A stretch of 64,000 nucleotides of DNA from contig JBBMOL010000046.1 in assembly GCA_037954665.1 (NCBI GenBank), forward strand, positions 1 to 64,000, in the 5' to 3' direction. The DNA comes from Laguncularia racemosa (lineage: Eukaryota > Streptophyta > Magnoliopsida > Myrtales > Combretaceae). Below are positions 30,801 through 44,375 of this stretch, one piece after another. A model generated the notes under the pieces. It was given only the letters and a program-made list of their open reading frames with translations, was not told the origin of the DNA and did not search any database. Both the position numbers and the translations under genes were made by a program. Each line of letters opens with the position of its first letter. The first letter of the stretch is position 1.

Positions 30801-33038
30801 TACAATGTTTGTAGTGACATATTTGCAACGACAACATTTGTTGTAGTGGTAATTGTAGCTACATTGTTTGAGTAACGACATGACATTTATAGTGACAATA
30901 CATAGAGTGATTACAATTGTGGCCATGATATTTTCATCGCGATGGTAGCAACATTGTTGACAACATTTGTAGCGATTATATTTGTAGCAGCTATGTTTGC
31001 AATGACAATATTTGCGGTGACAACTGCCGCAATGATATTTGCGGTTACATTGTCTATATTGACAATATTTGCAACGACAACATTTGTTGTAATGGTAATT
31101 GCTGCTACTTCGTTTGAGTAACGACATGGACATTTATAGTGACAATAAATAGAGTGATTACAATTGTGGCCATGATATTTTCATCGCGATGGTAGCAACA
31201 ATGTTTACAACATTTGTAGCGATGATATTTGTAGCAGCTATGTTTGCAATGACAATCTTTGCGGTGACAACTGCCGCAATGATATTTGTGGTTACAATGT
31301 TTGTAGTGACAATATTTGCAACGACAACATTTGTTGTAGTGGTATTTGCAGCTACTTTGTTTGAGTAACGACATGAACATTTATAGTGACAATACATAGA
31401 GTGATTACAATTGTAGGGATGATATTTTCATCGCGATGGTAGCAACAATTGTAGAACATTTGTAGCGATGAATTTGTTGCATGCTATGTTTGCAACGACA
31501 ATTTTGCGGTGACAACTGCCGCAATGATATTTGTGGTTACAATGTTTATGTGAGAATATTGAAATATTTGCAACGACAACATTTGTTGTAGTGGTAATTG
31601 CAGCTACATTGTTTGAGTAACGACATGGACATTTATAGTGACAATAAATAGAGTGATTACAATTGTGGCCATGATATTTTCATCGCGATGGTAGCAACAA
31701 TTGTTGACAACATTTGTAGCGATGATATTTGTAGTAGCTATGTTTGCAACGAATATTTGGGTGACAACGCCGCAATGATATTTGTGGTTACAATGTTTGT
31801 AGTGACAATATTTGCAAACGACAACATTTGTTGTATGGTAATTGCGGCTACATTGTTTTACTAACGACATGGACATTTATAGTGACAATAAATAGAGTGA
31901 TTACAATTGTGGCCATGGTATTTTCATCGCGATGGTAGCACAATGTTTACAACATTTGTAGCGATGATATTTGTAGCTGCTGTGTTGCAATGACAATCTT
32001 TGCGTTACAACTGCGAATGATATTTGTGGTTACAATGTTTGTAGTGACAATATTTGCAACGACAACATTTGTTGTAGTGGTATTTGCAGCTACTTTGTTT
32101 GAGTAACGACATGAACATTTATAGTGACAATACATAGAGTGATTACAATTGTAGGGATGATATTTTCATCGCGATGGTAGCAACAACGTTGAGAACATTT
32201 GTAGCGATGACATTTGTTGCTGCTATGTTTGCAATGACAATATTTGCGGTGACAACTGCCGCAATGAATTTGTGGTTACAATGTTTGTAGTGACAATATT
32301 TGCAACGACAACATTTGTTGTAGTGGTAATTGCAGCACTTTGAGTAACGACATGAACATTTATAGTGACAATACATAGAGTGATTAAATTGTTAGGCATG
32401 ATATTTTCATCGCGATGGTAGCAACAATGTTGACACATTTGTAGCGATGAATTTTGTAGCATATGTTTGCAATGCAATTTTGCGGTGAAACTGCCGCAAT
32501 GTATTTGTGGTTACAATGTTTGTAGTGACAAATTTGCAACGACAACATTTGTTGTAGTGGTAATTGCAGCTACATTGTTTAGTAACGACATGGACATTTA
32601 TAGTGACAATACATAGAGTGATTACAATTGTGGCATGATATTTTCATCGCGATGGTAGCAACAAGTTGAACATTTGTAGCGATATTTATTTGTGCAGCTA
32701 TGTTTGCAATGCAATATTTGCGGTGACAACTGCCGCAATGATATTTGTGGTTACAATGTTATATGACAATATTTGCAACGACAACATTTGTTGTATGGTA
32801 ATTGCGCTACTTGTTTGAGTAAGACATGGACATTTATAGTGACAATAAATAGAGTGATTACAATTTGGCCATGATATTTTCATCGCGATGGTAGCAACAA
32901 TGTTTACAACATTTGTAGCGATGATATTTGTAGCAGCTATGTTTGCAATGACAATCTTTGCGGTGACAACTGCCGCAATGATATTTGTGGTTACAATGTT
33001 GTAGTGACAATATTTGCAACGACAACATTTTTGTAGTG

Positions 33039-33041
<3 letters not shown>

Positions 33042-33091
<50 letters not shown>

Positions 33092-33094
33092 GGG
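33042..33094. repeat. T29/G24 homopolymer block inside a monomer
   Basis: A run of 29 T directly followed by 24 G replaces roughly the last part of an F-type monomer and the first part of the following E-type monomer; the array resumes with 'aacaacgttgagaac'. The order of monomer types is kept across it. Probably a consensus or base-calling artefact. Confidence 0.9.
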
Positions 33095-33644
33095 AACAAC
33101 GTTGAGAACATTTGTAGCGATGACATTTGTTTCTCCTCTGTTTGCAATGACAATATTTGCGGTGACAACCGCCGCAATGATATTTGTGGTTACAATGTTT
33201 GTAGTGACTATATTTGCAACAATAACATTTGTTGTAGTGGTAATTGCGGCTACATTGCTTAACTAACGACATAGACAATTATGGTGACAATAAATAAAGT
33301 GATTACAATTGTGGCCATGATATTTTCATCGCGATGGTAGCAACAATGTTTACAACATTTGTAGCGGTGATATTTGTAGCAGCTGTGTTTGCAATGACAA
33401 TCTTTTCGGTGACAACTGCCGCAATGATACTTGTGGTTACAATGTTTGTAGTGACAATATTTACAACGACAACATTTGTTGTAGTGGTATTTGCAGCTAC
33501 TTTCTTTGAGTAACAACATGAACATTTATAGTGACAATACATAGAGTGATTATAATTTTGGCCATGATATTTTCATCGCGATGGTAGCAACAATGTTTAC
33601 AATATTTGTAGCGATGATATTTGTAGCACTGTGTATGCATGAAT

Positions 33645-33662
33645 CCCCCCCCCCCCCCCCCC

Positions 33663-33694
<32 letters not shown>
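33645..33694. repeat. C20/G30 homopolymer block inside a monomer
   Basis: Twenty C followed by thirty G replace roughly 190 bp of two adjoining monomers; the array resumes with 'agcaacacgttgagaac'. The flank on the right is the same monomer region as the flank of the T/G block at 33042-33094. Probably an artefact of the same kind. Confidence 0.9.
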
Positions 33695-33695
<1 letters not shown>

Positions 33696-34676
33696 GCAAC
33701 ACGTTGAGAACATTTTGTAGCGATGACATTTGTCTCCTATGTTTACAATGACAATATTGCGGTGACAACCGCCGCAATTATATTTGTGGTTACAATGTTT
33801 ATAGTGACTATATTTGCAACAATAACATTTGTTGTAGTGGTAATTGCGGCTACATTGCTTGACTAACGACATGGACAATTATAGTGACAATAAATAAAGT
33901 GATTACAGTTGTGGCCATGATATTTTCATCGCGATGGTAGCAACAATGTTTACAAACATTTGTAGCGGTGATATTTGTAGCAGCTATGTTTGCAATGACA
34001 ATCTTTGCGGTAGACAACTGCCGCAATGATATTTTGGTTACAATGTTTGTAGTGACAATATTTGCAACGACAACATTTGTTGTAGTGGTATTTGCAGCTA
34101 CTTTGTTTGAGTAACGACATGAACATTTATAGTGACAATACATAGAGTGATTACAATTGTAGGGATCATATTTTCATCGCGATGGTAGCAACAACATTGA
34201 GAACATTTGTAGCGATGACATTTGTTGCTGCTATGTTTGCAATGACAATATTTGCGGTGACAACTGCCGCAATGAAATTTGTGGTTACAATGTTTGTAGT
34301 GACAATATTTGCAACGACAACATTTGTTGTAGTGGTAATTGCAGCTACTTTGTTTGAGTAACGACATGGACATTTATAGTGACAATACATAGAGTGATTA
34401 CAATTGTGGCCATGATATTTTCATCGCGATGGCGTCAACAATGTTGACAACATTTGTAGCGATGAATTTGTTGCAGCTATGTTTGCAATGAAAATTTTGG
34501 AGACAACTGCCGCAATGATATTTGTGTTACAATGTTTGTTTGACATATTTACAACGACAACATTTGTTGCATGGTAATTGCGCTACATTCTTAGCTAACG
34601 ACATGGACATTTATAGGACAATAAATAGAGTGATTACAATTGTGGCCATGGTAATTTCATCGCGATGGTAGCAACA

Positions 34677-36898
34677 ATGTTTACAACATTTGTAGCGATG
34701 ATATTTGTAGCTGCTGTGTTTGCAATGACAATCTTTGCGGTGACAACTGCCGCAATGATATTTGTCGTTACGATGTTTATAGTGACAATATTTGCAACGA
34801 CAACATTTGTTGTAGTGGTATTTGCAGCTACTTCGTTTGAGTAACGACATGAACATTTATAGTGACAATACATAGAGTGATTACAATTGTAGGGATGATA
34901 TTTACATCGCGATGGTAGCAACAACGTTGAGAACATTTGTAGCGATGACATTTATTGCTACTATGTTTGCAATGACAATATTTGCGGTGACAACCGCCGC
35001 AATGAATTTGTGGTCACAATGTTTGTAGTGACTATATTTGCAGCGACAACATTTGTTGTAGTGGTAATTGTAGCTACATTGCTTGAGTAACGACATGGAC
35101 ATTTATAGTGACAACAAATAGAGTGATTACAATTGTGGCCATGATATTTGCGTCGCGATGGCAGCAACAATGTTGACAACATTTGTAGCGATGATATTTG
35201 TAGCAGCTATGTTTGCAATGGTAATATTTGGGGAGATAACCGCCGCAATGATATTTGTGGTTACAATGTTTGTAGTGACTATATTTGCAACGACAACATT
35301 TGTTGTAGTGGTAATTGCGGCTACATTGCTTGACTAACGACATGGACATTTATAAAGACAATAAACAGAGTCATTACAATTGTGGCCATGGTATTTTCAT
35401 CGCGATGCTAGCAACAATGTTTACAGCATTTGTAGCGATGATATTTGTAGTTGTTGTGTTTGCAATGACAATCTTTGCGGTGACAACTGCCGCAATGATA
35501 TTTGGGGTAACAATGTTTGTAGTGACAATATTTGCAACGTCAACATTTGTTGTAGTGGTATTTGCAGCTACTTTGTTTGAGTAACGACATGAACATTTAT
35601 AGTGACAATACATAGAGTGATTACAATTGTAGGGATCATATTTTCATCGCGATTGTAGCAACAATATTGAGAACATTTGTAGCGATGACATTTGTTGCTG
35701 CTATGTTTGCAATGACAATATTTGCGGTGACAACTGCCGCAATGAAATTTGTGGTTGCAATGTTTGTAGTGACAATATTTGCAACGACAACATTTGTTGT
35801 AGCGGTAATTGCAGCTACTTTGTTTGAGTAACGACATTGACATTTATAGTGACAATACATAGAGTTATTACAATTGTGGTCATCATATTTTCATCGCGAT
35901 GGCGTCAACAATGTTGACAACATTTGTAGCGATGATATTTGTAGCAGCTATGTTTGCAATGGTAATATTTGGGGAGACAACCGCCGCAATGATATTTGTG
36001 GTTACAATGTTTGTTGTGACTATATTTACAACGACAACATTTGTTGCAGTGGTAATTGCGGCTACATTGCTTGACTAACGACATGGACATTTATAGAGAC
36101 AATAAATAGAGTGATTACAATTGTGGGCATGGTAATTTCATCGCGATGGTAGCAACAATGTTTACAACATTTGTAGCGGTGATATTTGTTGCTGCTGTGT
36201 TTGCAATGACAATCATTGCGGTGACAACTGCCGTAATGATATTTGTGGTTAGAATGTTTGTAGTGACAATATTTGCAACGACAACATTTGTTGTAGTGGT
36301 ATCTGCAGCTACTTTGTTTGAGTAACGACATGAACATTTATAGTGACAATACATAGAGTGATTACAATTGCAGGGATGATATTTTAATGGCGATGGTAGC
36401 AACAACGTTGAGAACATTTGTAGTGATGACATTTGTTGCTACTATGTTTGCAATGACAATAGTTGCGGTGACAACTGCCGCAATGTAATTTGTGGTTACA
36501 ATGTTTGTAGTGCGAATATTTGCAACGACAACATTTGTGGTAGTGATTTTTGCAGCTACTTTGTTTGAGTATCGACATGAACATTTATCGTGACAACACA
36601 TAGAGTGATTACAATTGTAGGGATGATATTTTCATCACGATGGTAGCAACAACGTTGAGAACATTTGTAGCGATGACATTTGTTGCTCCTATGTTTGCAA
36701 TGACAATATTTGCGGTGACAACTGCCGCAATGATATTTGTGGTTAAAATGTTTGTATTGACTATATTTGCAACGACAACATTTTTTGTAGTGGTAATTGC
36801 GGCTACATTGCTTGACTAACGACATGGACATTTATAGTGACAATAAATAAAGTGATTACAATTGTGGCCATGATATTTTCATCGCGATGGTAGCAACA
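34677..36898 (+). repeat. Higher-order repeat: trimer of about 741 bp (F-E-C)
   Basis: Monomer types follow in the order F-E-C. The F landmark 'caatgtttaca' (ATG of the motif) lies at 34677, 35417 and 36158, steps of 740 and 741 bp. The C landmark 'gtaatatttgggg' is at 35221 and 35962, a step of 741. The E landmark 'ttgagaac' lies near 34928, 35668 and 36408. Three 247-bp monomers make 741, so this is a higher-order unit. The same order with interruptions is visible from about 29 to 38 kb. The third unit is broken: two E-type monomers follow each other at about 36.36-36.85 kb. Confidence 0.85.
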
Positions 36899-39800
36899 AT
36901 GTTTACTACATTTGTAGCGGTGATATTTGTAGCAGCTGTGTTTGCAATGACAATCGTTGCGGTGACAACTGCCGCAATGATATTTGTGGTTACAATGTTT
37001 GTAGTGACAATATTTGCAACGACAACATTTGTTGTAGTCGTATTTGCAGCTACTTTGTTTGAGTAACAATATGAACATTTATAGTGACAATACATAGAGT
37101 GATTACAATTTTGGCCATGATATTTTCATCGCGATGGTAGCAACAATGTTTACAATATTTGTAGCGATGATATTTGTAGCAGCTGTGTATGCAATGACAA
37201 TCTTTGCGGTGACAACTGCCGCAATGATATTTGTGGTTACAATGTTTGTTGTGACAATATTTGCAACGACAACATTTGTTGTAGTGGTATTTGCAGCTAC
37301 TTTGTTTGAGTAACGACATGAACATTTATAGTGACAATACATAGAGTGATTACAATTGTAGGATGATATTTTCATCGCGATGGTAGCAACAACGTTGAGA
37401 ACTTTTGTAGCGATAACATTTCTTGCTGCTATGTTTGCAATGACAATATTTGCGGGGACAACTGCTGCAATGTAATTTGTGGTTACAATGTTTGTAGTGA
37501 CAATAGTTGCAACGACAACATTTGTTGTAGTGGTAATTGCAGCAACATTGTTTGAGTAATGACATGGACATTTATAGTGACAATACATAGAGAGATTACA
37601 ATTGTGGCCATGATATTTTCATCGCGATGGTAGCAACAATGTTGGCAACATTTGTAGCGATGATATTTGTAGCAGCTATGTTTGCAATGGTAGTATTTTG
37701 GGAGACAACTGATACAATGATATTTGTGGTTACAATGTTTGTAGTGACAATATTTGCAACGACAACATTTGTTGTAGTGGTAATTGCAGCTACATTGCTT
37801 GAGTAACGACATGGACATTTATAGTGACAACAAATAGAGTGATTACAATTGTTTCCATGATATTTGCATCGCGATGGCAGCAACAATGTTGACAACATTT
37901 GTAGCGATGATATTTGTAGCAGCTATGTTTGCAATGGTAATATTTGGGGAGACAACCGTCGCAATGATATTTGTGGTTAAAATGTTTGTAGTGACTATAT
38001 TTGCAACGACAACATTTGTTGTAGTGGTAATTGCAGCTACATTGCTTGACTAACGACACGGACATTTATAGAGACAATAAACAGAGTGATTACAATTGTG
38101 GCCATGGTATTTTCATCGCGATGGTAGCAACAATGTTTACAACATTTGTAGCGATGATATTTGTAGCTATTGTGTTTGCAATGACAATCTTTGCGGTGAC
38201 AACTACCGCAATGATATTTGTGGTAACAATGTTTGTAGTGACAATATTTGCAACGACAACATTTGTTGTAGTGGTATTTGCAGCTACTTTGTTTGAGTAA
38301 CGACATGAACATTTATAGTGACAATACATAGAGTGATTCCAATTGTAGGGTTCATATTTTCATCGCGATTATAGCAACAACATTGAGAACATTTGTAGCG
38401 ATGACATTTGTTGCTGCCATGTTTGCAATGACAATATTTGCGGTGACAACTGCCGCAATGAAATTTGTGGTTACAATGTTTGTGGTGCGAATATTAGCAA
38501 CGACAACATTTGTTGTAGTGGTTTTTCGCAGCTGCTTTGTTTGAGTAACGTCATGAACATTTATAGTGACAATACATAAAGTGATTACAATTGTAGCGAT
38601 GATATTTTCATCACGATGGTAGCAACAACGTTGAGAACATTTGTAGCGATGACATTTTTTGCTCCTATGTTTGCAATGACAATATTTGCGGTGACAACCG
38701 CCGCAATGATATTTGTGGTTACAATGTTTGTAGTGACAATATTTGCAACGACAACATTTGTTGTAGTGTTAATTGCGGCCACATTGCTTGACTAACGACA
38801 TGGACATTTATAGTGACAATAAATAAGGTGATTACAATTGTGGCCCTGATATTTTCATCGCGATGGTAGCAACAATGTTTACAACATTTGTAGCGGTGAT
38901 ATTTGTAGCAGCTGTGTTTGCAATGACAATCTTTGCGGTGACAACTGCCGCAATGATATTTGTGGTTACAATGTTTGTAGTGACAATATTTGCAATGACA
39001 ACATTTGTTGTAGTGGTATTTGTAGCTACTTTGTTTGAGTAACGACATGAACATTTGTACTGACAATACATAGAGTGATTACAATTATAGGGATGATATT
39101 TTCATCGCGATGGTAGCAACAACGTTGAGTACATTTGTAGCGATGACATTTGTTGCTGCTATGTTTGCAATGACAATATTCGCGGTGACAACTGCCCCAA
39201 TGATATTTGTGGTTACAATGTTTGTAGAGAGAATATTTGCAACGACAGCATTTGTTGTAGTGGTAATTGCAGCTACATTGTTTGAGTAACGACATGGACA
39301 TTTATAGTGACAGTACATAGAGTGATTACAATTGTGGCCATGATAATTTCATCGCGATGGCAACAAGTTGAACATTTGTAGCGATGAATTTGTAGCGCTA
39401 TTTTGCAATGAAATATTTGGGGACAACGCCGCAATATATTTGTGGTACAATGTTTTAGTGACATATTTGCACGACAACATTTGTTGTAGTGTAATTGCGC
39501 TACATTGTTGAGTAACGACATGACATTTATATACAATAATAGAGTGATTACAATTTGGCATGATATTTTCATCGGATGGTTGCAACAAGTTACAACATTT
39601 GTAGCGATGATATTTGTGCACTATTTGCAATGAATATTTGCGTGACAACTGCCGAAGATATTTTGTTTCAATGTTTGTATGACAATATTTGCAACGAAAC
39701 ATTTGTTGTAGTGGAATTGCAGCTATTTGTTTAGTAAAGACATAACATTATAGTGACAATACATAGAGTGATTACAATTGTAGGGATGATATTTTCACGC

Positions 39801-42564
39801 GATGGTAGCAACATGTTGAAACTTTGTAGCGATACATTTGTGCGCTATGTTGCAATGAATATTGGGGACAACGCCGCAATAATTTTGTGGTTCAATGTTT
39901 GTAGTGACAATATTTGCAACGCAACATTTGTTGTAGTGAATTGCGGCTACTTGTTGATAACGACATGGACATTTATAGTGACAATAAATAAGTGATTACA
40001 ATTGTGGCCATGATATTTTCATCGCGAAGGTAGCAACAATGTTTACAACATTTGTAGCGAAGATTTTGTAGCACTGTGTTTGCATGACCAATTGTGGCCA
40101 TGATACTTTCATCGCGATGGCAGCAACATTGTTGACAACATTTGTAGCGATTACATTTGTAGCAGCTATGTTTGCAATGACAATATTTGCGGTGACAACT
40201 GCCGCAATGATATTTGTGGTTACAATGTCTATATTGACAATATTTGCAACGACAACATTTGTTGTAGTGGTAATTGCGGCTACATTGCTCGACTGACGAC
40301 ATGGACATTTATAGTGACAATAAATAGAGTGATTACAATTGTGGCCATGATATTTTCATCGCGATGGTAGCAAGAATGTTTACAACATTTGTAGCGATGA
40401 TATTTGTAGCAGCTGTGTTTGCAATGACAATCTTTGCGGTGACAACTGCCGCAATAACATTTGTGGTTACAATGTTTGTAGTGACAATATTTGCAACGAC
40501 AACATTTGTTGTAGCGGTATTTGTAGCTACTTTGTTTGAGTAACGACAAGAACATTTATAGTGACAATACATAGAGTGATTACAATTGTAGGGATGATAT
40601 TTTCATCGCGATGGTAGCAACAACGTTGAGAACATTTGTAGCGATGACATTTGCTGCTGCTATGTTTGTAATGACAATATTTGCGGTGACAACTGCCGCA
40701 ATGTAATTTGTGGTTAGAATGTTTGTAGTGAGAATATTTGCAACGACAACATTTGTTGTAGTGGTAATTGCAGCTACGTTGTTTGAGTAACGACATGGAC
40801 ATTTATAGTGACAATACATAGAGTGATTACCATTGTGGCCATGATATTTTCATCACAATGGTAGCGACATTGTTGACAACGTTTGTAGCGATTACATTTG
40901 TAGCAGCTATGTTTGCAATGGTAATATTTGGGGAGATATCCGCCGCAATAATTTTTGTGGTTGCAATGTTTGTAGTGACAATATTTGCAACGACAACATT
41001 TGTTGTAGTGGTTTTTACAGCTACTTTATTTGAGTCACGACATGAACATTTATAGTGACAATACATAGAGTGATTACAATTGTAGGGATGATATTTTCAT
41101 CGCGATGGTAGCAACAACGTTGAGAACATTTGTTGACAACATTTGTAGCGATGATATTTGTAGCAGCTATGTTTGCAATGGTCATATTTTGGGAGACAAC
41201 AGCCGCAATGATATTTTTGGTTACAATGTTCGTAGTGACAATATATGCAACGACAACATTTGTTGTAGTGGTAATTGCAGCTACATTGCTTGAGTAACGT
41301 CATGGGCATTTATAGTGACAATGCATAGGGTGATTACAATTGTGGCCATGATATTTTCATCGCGATGGTAGCAACATTGTTGACAACATTTGTAGCGATT
41401 ATATTTGTAGCAGCTATATTTGCAATGACAATGTTTGCGGTGACAACTGCCGCAATGATATTTGTGGTTACAAGGTCTATATTGACGATATTTGCAACGA
41501 CAACATTTGTTGTAATGGTAATTGCTGCTACTTTGTTTGAGTAACGACATGGACATTTATAGTGACAATACATAGAGTGATTACAATTGTGGCCATGATA
41601 TTTTCATCGCGATGGTAGCAACAATGATAACAACATTTGTGGCGATGATATTTGTAGCAGCTATGTTTGAAATGGTAATATTTGGGACGACAACTGTCGC
41701 AATGATATTTGTTGTTACAATGTTTGTAGTGACTATATTTGCAACGACAACAATTGATGTAGTGGTAATTGCAGCTACTTTGTTTGAGTAACGACATGGA
41801 CATTTATAGTGACAATACATAGAGTGATTACAATTGTGGCCATGATATTTTCATCGCGATGGTAGCAACATTGTTGACAACAGTTGTAGCGATTATATTT
41901 GTAGCAGCTATGTTTGCAATGACAATATTTGCGGTGACAACTGCCGCAATGATATTTGTGGTTACAATGTCTATATTGACAATATTTGCAACAACAACAT
42001 TTGTTGTAATGGTAATTGCTGCTACTTTGTTTGAGTAACGACATGGACATTTATAGTGACAATACATAGAGTGATTACAATTGTGGCCATGATACTTCCA
42101 TCGCGAAGGTAGCAATAACGTTGACAACATCTGTAGCGATAATATTTGTGGCAGCTATGTTTGCAATGGTAATATTTTAGGAGACAACCGCCGCAACCAT
42201 ATTTGTGGTTACAGTGTTTGTAGGGACAATATTTGCAAGGACAACATTTGTTGTAGTGGTAATTGCAGCTACATTGCTTGAGTAACGACATGGACATTTA
42301 TAGTGACAATACATAGAGTGATTACAGTTGTGGCCATGATATTTTCATCGCGATGGCAGCAACAATGTTGACAACATTTGTAGCAATGATATTTGTAGCA
42401 GCTATGTTTCCAATGGTATTATTGGGGGAGACAACCGCCGTAATGATATTTGTGGTTACAGTGTTTGTAGTGACTATATTTGCAACGACAACATTTGTTG
42501 TAGTGGTAATTGCGGCTACATTGCTTGACTAACGACATGGACATTTATAGTGACAATAAATAGA

Positions 42565-44375
42565 GTGGTTACAATTGTGGCCATGATATTTTCGTCGCGA
42601 TGGTAGCAACAATGTTTACAACATTTGTAGCGATGATATTTGCAACAGCTGTGTTTGCAATGACAATAAATAAAGTGATTACAATTGTGGCCATGATATT
42701 TTCATCGCGATGGTAGCAACAATGTTTACAACATTTGTAGCGATGATATTTGTAGCAGCTGTGTTTGCAATGACAATCTTTGCGGTGACAACTGCCGCAA
42801 TGATATTTGTGGTTACAATGTTTGTAGTGACAATATTTGCAACGACAACATTTGTTGTAGTGGTATTGCAGCTACTTTGTTTGAGTAACGACATGAACAT
42901 TTATAGTGACAATACATAGAGTGATTACAATTGTAGGGATGATATTTTCATCGCGATGGTAGCAACAACGTTGAGAACATTTGTAGCGATGACATTTGTT
43001 GCTGCTATGTTTGCAATGACAATATTTGCGGTGACAACTGCCGCAATGAAATTTGTGGTTACAATGTTTGTAGTGACAATATTTGCAACGACAACATTTG
43101 TTGTAGTGGTAATTGCAGCTACATTGCTTGAGTAACGACATGGACATTTATAGTGACAATACATAGAGTGATTACAATTGTGGCCATGATATTTTCATCG
43201 CGATGGCAGCAACAATGTTGACAACATTTGCAGCGATGATATTTGCAGCAGCTGTGTTTGTAATGACAATAAATAAAGTGATTACAATTGTGGCCATGAT
43301 ATTTTCATCGCGATGGTAGCGACAATGTTTACAACATTTCTAGCGATGATATCTGTAGCAGCTGTGTTTGCAATGACAATCTTTGCGGTGAAAACTGCCG
43401 CAATGATATTTGTGGTTACAATGTTTGTAGTGACAATATTTGCAAGGACAACATTTGTTGTAGTGGTATTTGCAGCTACTTTGTTTGAGTAACGACATGA
43501 ACATTTATAGTGACAATACATAGAGTGATTACAATTGTAGGGATGATATTTTCATCGCGATGGTAGCAATAACGTTGAGAACATTTCTAGCGATGACATT
43601 TGTTGCTGCAACGTTTACAATGACAATATTTACGGTGATAACTGCCGCAATGAAATTTGTGGTTAGAATGTTTACAGTGACAATATTTGCAAGGACAACA
43701 TTTGTTGTAGTGGTAATTGCAGCTACATTGCTTGAGTAACGACATGGACATTTATAGTGACAATACATAGAGTGATTACAATTGTGGCCATGATATTTTC
43801 ATCGCGATGGCAGCAACAATGTTGACAACATTTGTAGCGATGATATTTGCAGCAGCTGTGTTTGCAATGACAACAAATAAAGTGATTACAATTGTGGCCA
43901 TGATATTTTCATCGCGATGGTAGCAACAATGTTTACAACATTTCTAGCGATGATATTTGTAGCAGCTGTGTTTGCAATAACAATCATTGCAGTGACAACT
44001 GCCGCAATGATATTTGTGGTTACAATGTTTGTAGTGACAATTTTTGCAACGACAACATTTGTTGTAATGGTATTTGCAGCTACTTTGTTTGACTAACGAC
44101 ATGAACATTTATAGTGACAATACATAGAGTGATTACAATTGTAGGGATGATATTTTCATCGCGATGGTAGCAACAACGTTGAGAACATTTATAGCTATGA
44201 CATTTGTTGCTAATATGTTTGCAATGACAATATTTGCAGTGACAACTGCCGCAACGAAATTTGTGGTTACAATGTTTGCAGTGACAATATTTGCAACGAC
44301 AACATTTGTTGCAGTGGTAATTGTAGCTACATTGCTTGAGTAACGACATGGACATTTATAGTGACAATACATAGA
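42565..44375 (+). repeat. Higher-order repeat of 603/604 bp with a truncated monomer, 3 copies
   Basis: Three tandem units start at 42565, 43168 and 43772, steps of 603 and 604 bp. Each consists of a monomer shortened to about 110 bp, a full F-type monomer and a full E-type monomer. The short monomer runs from 'gtgattacaattgtggcc' to 'gtttgcaatgaca' and then jumps to 'aataaagtgatt', skipping about 137 bp at a shared 'tgacaata'-like motif. The deletion arose once and was then copied with its neighbours. Confidence 0.9.
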
